From positions 1 to 6,139 of the forward strand of contig DATKVN010000067.1 of assembly GCA_035530055.1 (NCBI GenBank): a DNA stretch of 6,139 nucleotides, read 5' to 3'. The notes below the pieces were generated by a model. That model was given only the letters and a program-made list of their open reading frames with translations, did no database searches and was not told the origin of the DNA. Shown piece by piece: positions 3,501 through 6,139 of the stretch. The DNA comes from a bacterium (GTDB lineage Bacteria; UBA6262; WVXT01). The first letter of the stretch is position 1. Each line of letters starts with the position of its first letter. Position numbers and translations under genes: made by a program.

Positions 3501-6139
3501 ATGCATTCAGTGTAGAAGACCAAATCTTAATGAACAGACCCACCGTGCTAATGGATGATGAGTTTGACGTTCGTAACGTTCTCAATTTTTCAAATCCAGC
3601 CATTCTTTCCGGGCCTGAAGCCAAGGATGCGAGAGAAAGAATGGAACGACTGGAGATTGCTCGTAAGTGGCTTGACGAGTTAGACAGACCTCTTATTCGA
3701 TGGGGAAAGAAAGGTGGCACAGTTACCAGATTGACTGCTCCGGGGTGTTTGAGATTATGGTGGATACTGAGGCGCGGAGGGCATAATACGTATTCCTACA
3801 GGACCTGGAAGGAATCCGTGGAGACGCTTCTAACCGCTAAAAACAACTACCATAAAGACCAAAAAGGTGGTTACGAAGTTGTAGGAGACGATGTTGTAAT
3901 TCTATCAGAGACTGGAGAGAGGGCGCCAGGAACTCAGTGGCAAGGTGATTTACATAATGCCGTTAGATTGAAAGAAAGCCTTCCTATGAAGCCAGCGACC
4001 ATGGTTATAGCCAGCACTTCGAGAAAAGCTTTTGTAAGTCATCCAAACGTAATTCTACAGTGTGGGGCTAGTGGTACAGAAGGAATCCAAGGTTTCATGG
4101 AGGAGATGTTTGGAAAGGAAGTAGAAAAGCTTACGATTTATGATAAAGATGGTAAGAAAGTTGAGCCCACCCTGGATGTGGCCGGAATAAATCTATATTT
4201 GGGGAAGAAGAGTAAATTATCAGGCATTGTTAAGAGAGTGAAAGAGCTGGTCAATCGCGGTATTCCGATAATATTGTCCGCAAAGGATAAAAGTTCGGCT
4301 GAGGAATTACAGGCTTTGCTAAGAGAGATAGATATTGAGGCAGATACATATACATCAAGTACTGACAAAGATAAAGTAAGTAGGATAGTTGGAAATGCTG
4401 GAACTGAAGGCAAAGTTACAATAATAACACCAAGAGGAACAAGGGGAACGGACTATAGAATACATGAAGATTTGCTGAAAGTAATGCTGGAAGAAGAAAG
4501 GTTAAGAAAGATAGGTATGCGTCTCATATCGACTTATTTCCCGAAGTTCAGTGCATTCCAGATTCAGGAGCAAGGCCGTGTTGCGAGGCAGGGAGACCCG
4601 GGTAGCTGGGAAGGTCACTGGGACATGGAAGGTTTGGAAGGGGAAGAGTATTCAGATTTAGTTAAGGAACACATCGTGGTTTTGAGAGAAAGATTAAGAG
4701 ATGCCAAAGAGCCAATTACTGACGAGAAATTACTCAGTGAAATATTGGGAGAGATAAGAGCAAAGATTGTAGAGCAACATCTATATCAGACCAGGGAACA
4801 GGCGCGACTTGCTGGCATATTAGATGAAGAGATGGTTCTCGAAGAAGGCCAAAAGTCTCAAAGCATACAAAGATGGTTCTATTCATTGAGAGGTAAAGTG
4901 CTGAGCGGCGAACTAATCAACGAATTTTTTGCCAGAGAAGATGTAAGTAGAGATTTTGGCAAGAGGATAGGTGCTATAGAAAAAGATGTATCTAATGAAA
5001 GTAGTGATAAAAGAAAAAGAGAAGTTCTAAAGGTTCTGCTATTTTCCGAGGTATTCAATTTAGAAGCACTCGGTATACCTGAAGCGCAAGTAGAAGAGAT
5101 GTTAGACGGTATATTCGAAGAACAAGATAAAGGAATTACACTTGGCGAGGCAATCCTGAATAATATAAAAAGAGTTCTCACCCGGTACGCACTTTCAATA
5201 ATGGATGACGAGTGGAGTAGTTTTCAGAGTAATTTTGAAAAATTAAGAGAGGGCTTCTCGGGATTGAGTTGGCAGCAACAGAGCGCCAAATATAGTCAAT
5301 ATGCCGTCCAGGCGCGAAGCGGGATAGATGGTATAAAGCATACCGTAGATAAAAGTACGGAAGAGATGGGTAAGGTATTTGCTGCGGCGTTAAGACCTTC
5401 TTATGACCAAAAAACAGAAGAATCAACGGAGGAAAAAGAATCAATAATAGTTAAAGCAATGAGACTAAAGAAACCGGCTTCAATTGTTTTAGGTTTGGGA
5501 TCACTTTATTTTCTTATAATGAAAATAATATTCCCTCTATTTGGTACAAAAGGAGCTATGAGCGGTGTTGGTGGCAAACTTATTTCTGGCGGACTAACCG
5601 GTATTTCACCAATAGCAGCGGTCATAATTGCCGGTGCGGCTTTGATTCTTATATTGGCTTTAAGGCCGTATCTTAAAAAGATTCAAGGTGCCTCAGATAA
5701 GATTCAGGAAAGGCTCATTGAAGAATATGAAGGGGTTGGCAAGGAAGGATTAGCAAAGGCATTTTCACGGCATGCTCTTTTCCAAATATTAAATGTTATT
5801 AACTACATCACCTTTATTTCAGCTTCGATAATATTGCTTGCGGCTATATCACATCCCGTAGCAGGTGGTGTAATGTTCCTTTCTCTTCCTTTAATCTCAT
5901 GGGCGCCTATGGTAGGCGTGGTTGGTCTTGTATCGAGTCTGGTTACATTTATTTTTTTCAAAGGCTGGATTAAAGAAGCACCTCCACAAGAAGCGCAACC
6001 CAGAAAGAGATTCATAGACGCGTTTACAAGAGGTTTGGTTAGCCTCATAGTTACAACCGCAGTTATTCATACTGCTTCTTCCCTTTCTTCGTTGATTGTT
6101 GGACTTTCCATAATTGGAACGTCTATTTTTGTCTCCTAT
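2..6139 (+). CDS. Giant membrane-anchored protein with embedded SecA-like ATPase, internal fragment open at both ends
   Basis: One frame stays open for all 2046 codons of the window, so both the true start and the stop lie outside. The ATG at 2-4 is simply the first codon seen; no upstream sequence is available to judge it as a start. In order, the product shows a mixed region (1-172), a charged helical region (173-320), a beta-rich region (325-565), a linker, a hydrophobic helix (659-682), a helical linker (683-990), a SecA-like motor (993-1790), and a block of about six hydrophobic segments (1826-2046). Ordinary bacterial SecA is about 800-900 residues, soluble or peripheral, and ends in a zinc-binding tail; here the motor is embedded in a chain more than twice as long with membrane helices on both sides. 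Many arginine codons are AGA/AGG and many isoleucine codons are ATA throughout. The likely role, inferred only, is membrane-tethered polypeptide translocation. Reading frame and SecA homology are near certain; function and host are not. Confidence 0.95.
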   Translation, partial: MTFIVSIEMPGTLTDSLPGPLTAMRRTADLLGKKFFDNEQIGMISDGGVKIQGGPVTIANHGQFSQAPFMRIVERGGESRVEVITLLEANIQTVGAAWLQMKDYGKNVLIWPASDGIIRFGEDPGFYLYRLSGLPKQFLSASGTKVKLFEKNVAKNIKDFAADEGFPVGLLLMTEEELDDQLVISNYLEKTGRTIEGIKGFLDSKKELRKSRSGLEGKYGDEIKKARRIFEDAQLALRTKGNFFTSERGDIEKFVEKAVFAALAEEAIILGEGTSVMNMFFIMGDKKTIWDLFIKKLSERDKSGERLNQKNVNVFDNIFAGSARRSDTDMNDPITGTTIEYLGDNGVRLLGINYGGDGAYCNDIANLGVYGKILRDTVYDVRLKYQARMDNTVKIPENVKIYYDGKLLSKDTRNAVFLLKNLKVEAPEEGKYEIHLQKGSAIINSIIRFNKKFTKLDVGEDFILVDCEIAAPIVCIGGGGLAIAVFHTPEDELRGKTYDYGYDTTNGVYTATKYEAVEELELYGDETTTTMVMETAGGEIRNVVGRSSNLDYEAPIGEICMEVTGKENEKEAFDGMQKNHPRLLGVKGLSEDPEVLGKSLYELPHYGGYDFETAKTKVKAGFMRESILRARNGWRERAAEQEVKETKPKPPLHFARRNLLTLGGLAASLLIAISGNYILSVFTAGGSLSFKLGKFLSGFFKGHLKKGAMFRGIWSVAEGMIKEFQKKPVELNEEQQGKMVDALAVVERYDPNMAKSLLSMFTNKRLIVVDNPEWIQEGTAEHDWVFTWVSEFIFGRKTGIQQDALDNLTDKQLAELIFHAFRERKELEAGATQEEAHTRALEAQKDFREKLNIPEEESLEVALNRLVARRRIEKVTRAKGIVAGLSRKIDLYVDKLEGLLTLGLPPVASYLYYSRSTLERRVASLKEKGFSNREITPSLVRLQGYAEVPESSLKYQNAQKALASLQKKNPILYDKLTSRKGEAEQRPVSTVDPKAKAEELRRRFAEGEDVTEAALEMMDEEMKRVVGGPALRHQKEGAKELLEDKGKFLLARTSSGKTYMFGIAIFLRWLKRVANEVVEVSSPNQDKVREDAARVGELLAPFEIRIGLIEKDEGTGEEIGYFYDVNKGELIKGADDNGESVKKVCIEAYAIYGTPEVFEHIELRERHAFSVEDQILMNRPTVLMDDEFDVRNVLNFSNPAILSGPEAKDARERMERLEIARKWLDELDRPLIRWGKKGGTVTRLTAPGCLRLWWILRRGGHNTYSYRTWKESVETLLTAKNNYHKDQKGGYEVVGDDVVILSETGERAPGTQWQGDLHNAVRLKESLPMKPATMVIASTSRKAFVSHPNVILQCGASGTEGIQGFMEEMFGKEVEKLTIYDKDGKKVEPTLDVAGINLYLGKKSKLSGIVKRVKELVNRGIPIILSAKDKSSAEELQALLREIDIEADTYTSSTDKDKVSRIVGNAGTEGKVTIITPRGTRGTDYRIHEDLLKVMLEEERLRKIGMRLISTYFPKFSAFQIQEQGRVARQGDPGSWEGHWDMEGLEGEEYSDLVKEHIVVLRERLRDAKEPITDEKLLSEILGEIRAKIVEQHLYQTREQARLAGILDEEMVLEEGQKSQSIQRWFYSLRGKVLSGELINEFFAREDVSRDFGKRIGAIEKDVSNESSDKRKREVLKVLLFSEVFNLEALGIPEAQVEEMLDGIFEEQDKGITLGEAILNNIKRVLTRYALSIMDDEWSSFQSNFEKLREGFSGLSWQQQSAKYSQYAVQARSGIDGIKHTVDKSTEEMGKVFAAALRPSYDQKTEESTEEKESIIVKAMRLKKPASIVLGLGSLYFLIMKIIFPLFGTKGAMSGVGGKLISGGLTGISPIAAVIIAGAALILILALRPYLKKIQGASDKIQERLIEEYEGVGKEGLAKAFSRHALFQILNVINYITFISASIILLAAISHPVAGGVMFLSLPLISWAPMVGVVGLVSSLVTFIFFKGWIKEAPPQEAQPRKRFIDAFTRGLVSLIVTTAVIHTASSLSSLIVGLSIIGTSIFVSY
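518..961 (+). other. Charged, mainly helical region (residues 173-320)
   Basis: Beginning at MTEEELDDQ, the sequence becomes rich in Glu, Lys and Arg with regularly spaced Leu, Ile and Phe, as expected of amphipathic helices or short coiled coil. A more hydrophobic alanine-rich helix (around AVFAALAEEAIILGEG) and a methionine/phenylalanine-rich stretch (NMFFIMGDKKTIW) follow; neither is long enough or free enough of charge to call a membrane segment. No known family is recognised. It separates the opening mixed region from the beta-rich region. Confidence 0.45.
974..1696 (+). other. Beta-rich, possibly Ig-like or carbohydrate-binding-like region (residues 325-565)
   Basis: This part is poor in helix-forming runs and rich in alternating strand patterns with Gly, Asp, Asn, Thr and Tyr. 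The clearest strand and turn pieces are VKIYYDGKLLS (399-409), a strand ending FLLKNLKVEAP near 427, and EGKYEIHLQKGSAII (429-443), a pattern often seen in Ig-like or fibronectin-like sandwich domains. A short hydrophobic glycine run at 472-486 (PIVCIGGGGLAIAVF) looks more like buried strands than a membrane helix. A threonine-rich turn (DETTTT) and another strand-rich stretch follow. Four of the window's few cysteines are here, at 361, 467, 475 and 560. An adhesive or binding role is a guess from fold class; no family signature or catalytic residue was recognised. Confidence 0.4.
1697..1975 (+). other. Polar linker before the first membrane helix (residues 566-658)
   Basis: After the beta-rich region the chain becomes polar and charged. 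It has a glycine, proline and tyrosine rich part around LYELPHYGGYDFE, then a basic and acidic helical part ending in proline-lysine (KPKPP) and Arg-Arg just before the hydrophobic helix. It reads as a tether between an extracytoplasmic region and the membrane. No domain is recognised. Confidence 0.4.
1976..2047 (+). other. Hydrophobic helix upstream of the SecA core (residues 659-682)
   Basis: The stretch LLTLGGLAASLLIAISGNYI and the following residues to F682 contain no charge over 24 positions, long enough to span a membrane. Arg-Arg precedes it, but the following segment (FKLGKFLSGFFKGHLKKG) carries more lysines, so the positive-inside rule favours the C-terminal side, which holds the ATPase, being cytoplasmic. 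Residues 1-650 would then be outside. It is the only convincing membrane helix in the first 1825 residues of the window. Confidence 0.75.
2048..2971 (+). other. Helical linker between membrane helix and ATPase (residues 683-990)
   Basis: About 300 residues rich in Lys, Arg, Glu, Gln, Ala and Leu, predicted by eye to be almost all alpha-helical. It begins with an amphipathic glycine/phenylalanine/lysine part next to the membrane, includes a tryptophan-rich patch (HDWVFTWVSEFIFG), then long charged helices, a semi-hydrophobic stretch (GLLTLGLPPVASYLYY) too broken by proline for a firm membrane call, and a final helical unit containing LKEKGFSNREITPSLV. It ends in a polar stretch (EAEQRPVSTVD) that leads straight into the SecA-like core. 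I recognise no family here; it may be a stalk that positions the motor or a regulatory domain. Confidence 0.4.
2978..3616 (+). other. SecA-like nucleotide-binding domain 1 (residues 993-1205)
   Basis: This is the first RecA-like half of a SecA-family DEAD ATPase, which couples ATP hydrolysis to polypeptide movement through the Sec channel. It opens with a helical EELRRRFAEGEDV segment resembling the SecA N-terminus. The pre-Walker segment LRHQKEGAKELL (1031-1042) parallels the SecA LRHFDVQ Q-like segment. Walker A is ARTSSGKTY (1051-1059), with lysine 1057. SSPNQDKVREDA stands where SecA has TVNDYLAxRDA. IYGTPEVFEH (1151-1160) parallels TYGTNNEFGF, followed by AFSVEDQ as in SecA AFSPEER. Motif II is DEFD (1186-1189), and SGP (1203-1205) falls at the same distance after it as in the SecA DEVD...SGP block. 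Relative to E. coli SecA there are about 28 extra residues between Walker A and motif II. SecA membership is secure; activity is inferred from the retained GKT and DE. Confidence 0.93.
3617..4063 (+). other. Preprotein cross-linking domain-like region and return to NBD1 (residues 1206-1354)
   Basis: In SecA the domain that clamps the translocating chain is inserted after motif II and before motif III. Here the same interval holds a charged helix (ARERMERLEIARKWL) and then a tryptophan-containing part (GCLRLWWILRRGG). After it comes a segment that follows SecA closely: YEVVGDDVVILSETGE parallels the SecA YIVxDGxVVIVDExTG block, and GTQWQGDLHNAVRLKE (1310-1325) aligns without gaps to GRRWSDGLHQAVEAKE, including the tryptophan (1313) that E. 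coli SecA has at 349. The region is about 13 residues shorter than in E. coli SecA. TMVIAST follows where SecA has TLASIT. The substrate-contacting outer part is the most diverged piece, suggesting a different or narrower client. Confidence 0.82.
4064..4624 (+). other. SecA-like nucleotide-binding domain 2 (residues 1355-1541)
   Basis: Motif III reads GASGTE (1355-1360) where SecA has GMTGTA. GIPIILSAKDKSSAEELQALL (1420-1440) parallels the SecA GQPVLVGTxSIExSExLSxxL strand-helix. Next, NAGTEGKVTIITPRGTRGTD ends in RGTD (1481-1484), the core of SecA motif V (NMAGRGTDIxL), although the NMA part is replaced. Motif VI is QEQGRVARQGDPGS (1522-1535), which keeps both arginines of the SecA QLRGRSGRQGDPGS block; the RQGDPGS run is specific to SecA among DEAD-type helicases and is the single best identifier in the window. 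TGT to motif VI is 171 residues here, close to the roughly 184 of E. coli SecA. Together with NBD1 this forms the ATP site, and an intact arginine finger suggests it hydrolyses ATP. Confidence 0.93.
4625..5371 (+). other. SecA-like helical scaffold, wing and two-helix-finger region (residues 1542-1790)
   Basis: Mostly helical. An early segment, ILDEEM followed later by QRWFYSLRGKVL (1623-1634), resembles the long scaffold helix of SecA (EYDDVMNxQRxVIYxxRRxxL). The middle (about 1635-1715) is a charged helical stretch in the place of the helical wing. The end carries the second scaffold block: IMDDEW (1733-1738) matches SecA TLDSLW, and LREG (1748-1751) matches LRQG/LRDG at identical spacing. 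Tryptophan 1757 lies exactly 19 residues after W1738, the position of the finger-tip tyrosine 794 relative to W775 in E. coli SecA. The zinc-binding SecA tail does not follow; a polar linker leads instead to membrane helices. Confidence 0.78.
5372..5476 (+). other. Polar linker between motor and membrane block (residues 1791-1825)
   Basis: A short charged and serine/threonine-rich stretch (around YDQKTEESTEEKES) ends in the basic run MRLKKP just before the first downstream hydrophobic helix. The positive charges on its membrane-proximal side indicate that the linker and the ATPase before it are cytoplasmic. Ordinary SecA has its SEC-C zinc tail with CxC and CC/CH cysteines near here; no cysteine is present. 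Confidence 0.5.
5477..5662 (+). other. Transmembrane hairpin downstream of the SecA core (residues 1826-1887)
   Basis: Two hydrophobic helices, about 1826-1847 (ASIVLGLGSLYFLIM and on to LF) and 1868-1887 (ISPIAAVIIAGAALILILAL), are joined by a glycine-rich loop (KGAMSGVGGKLISGG). Basic residues stand before the first (MRLKK) and after the second (RPYLKK), so the pair fits an in-out-in hairpin. A single lysine at 1841 interrupts the first helix, which may therefore be short or line a polar environment. Confidence 0.75.
5663..5803 (+). other. Cytoplasmic amphipathic helical loop between hydrophobic pairs (residues 1888-1934)
   Basis: RPYLKKIQ followed by a Glu/Lys/Gly-rich helical stretch (ERLIEEYEGVGKEGLAKAF) and SRHALFQILN links the first transmembrane hairpin to the next. 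Its excess of positive charge next to both membrane ends supports a cytoplasmic location. No known motif is seen. Confidence 0.45.
5804..6139 (+). other. Multi-pass membrane block running off the window (residues 1935-2046)
   Basis: Hydrophobic segments lie at about 1935-1950 (YITFISASIILLAAIS), 1953-1986 (a glycine-, proline- and valine-rich run ending LVTFIFF, one or two passes), 2011-2025 (GLVSLIVTTAVIHTA) and 2028-2046 (LSSLIVGLSIIGTSIFVSY), the last cut by the window edge. A basic loop (KGWIKEAPPQEAQPRKRF, 1987-2004) separates the two pairs and fits a cytoplasmic position, giving hairpins as in the preceding pair. No transporter or channel family was recognised. Such a block could anchor the motor or form part of a conduit, but the sequence alone does not show which. 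Confidence 0.65.

Noticed and set aside
3149-4606. DEAD-box RNA helicase or restriction-type helicase
   Set aside because: The DEFD to SGP spacing, the W-containing DLHNAV block and the RQGDPGS run are specific to SecA and absent from nucleic-acid helicases.
2978-5371. Ordinary housekeeping secA gene
   Set aside because: There is no start or stop around the core, membrane helices flank it, several motifs are altered and the zinc tail is missing. It is a SecA-like module, so no gene symbol was given.
1-6139. RNA genes, CRISPR arrays, insertion sequences, terminators, promoters and long DNA repeats
   Set aside because: None was seen on reading both strands; every base is accounted for by the continuous coding frame. 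Short purine-rich repeats reflect Glu, Lys and Arg codons.

Overview
The window is a single uninterrupted plus-strand reading frame. Read from base 2, there are 2046 sense codons to the last base (2-6139) with no stop and no visible intergenic gap. Both ends of the gene lie outside. It is therefore an internal slice of a very large gene, and residue numbers below count from the codon at 2-4. Small open stretches in other frames and on the minus strand are shadows of this frame.

The only part that can be assigned confidently is a divergent but complete SecA-type translocase ATPase, about residues 993-1790 (nt 2978-5371). It keeps the SecA-specific order of parts: Q-like segment, Walker A (TSSGKT), the YGT segment, motif II (DEFD) followed at the SecA spacing by SGP, a preprotein-cross-linking-like region with GTQWQGDLHNAV, motif III (GASGTE), motif V (RGTD), motif VI (GRVARQGDPGS), and a C-terminal helical scaffold with a two-helix-finger-like segment. 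From the Walker A lysine to the scaffold tryptophan there are 681 residues, against 667 in E. coli SecA as I recall its numbering.

This motor is built into a membrane protein. Upstream come an unassigned mixed region (1-172), a charged helical region (173-320), a beta-rich region (about 325-565), a linker, one hydrophobic helix (659-682) and a long helical linker (683-990). Downstream come a polar linker and about six hydrophobic segments from residue 1826 to the window end. Positive residues flank the hydrophobic helices in a way that puts the ATPase in the cytoplasm and residues 1-650 across the membrane. How the parts cooperate is inference: a tethered SecA-like motor might help export or assemble the giant chain itself or a dedicated partner.

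Organism: the G+C content is moderate, and arginine is often AGA/AGG and isoleucine often ATA. A giant gene with many membrane segments and a divergent SecA helicase matches what I recall of published metagenomic work on giant genes of Candidatus Omnitrophota. That placement rests on architecture and not on a marker gene, so it is tentative. I saw no RNA gene, mobile element, CRISPR array, terminator or promoter.
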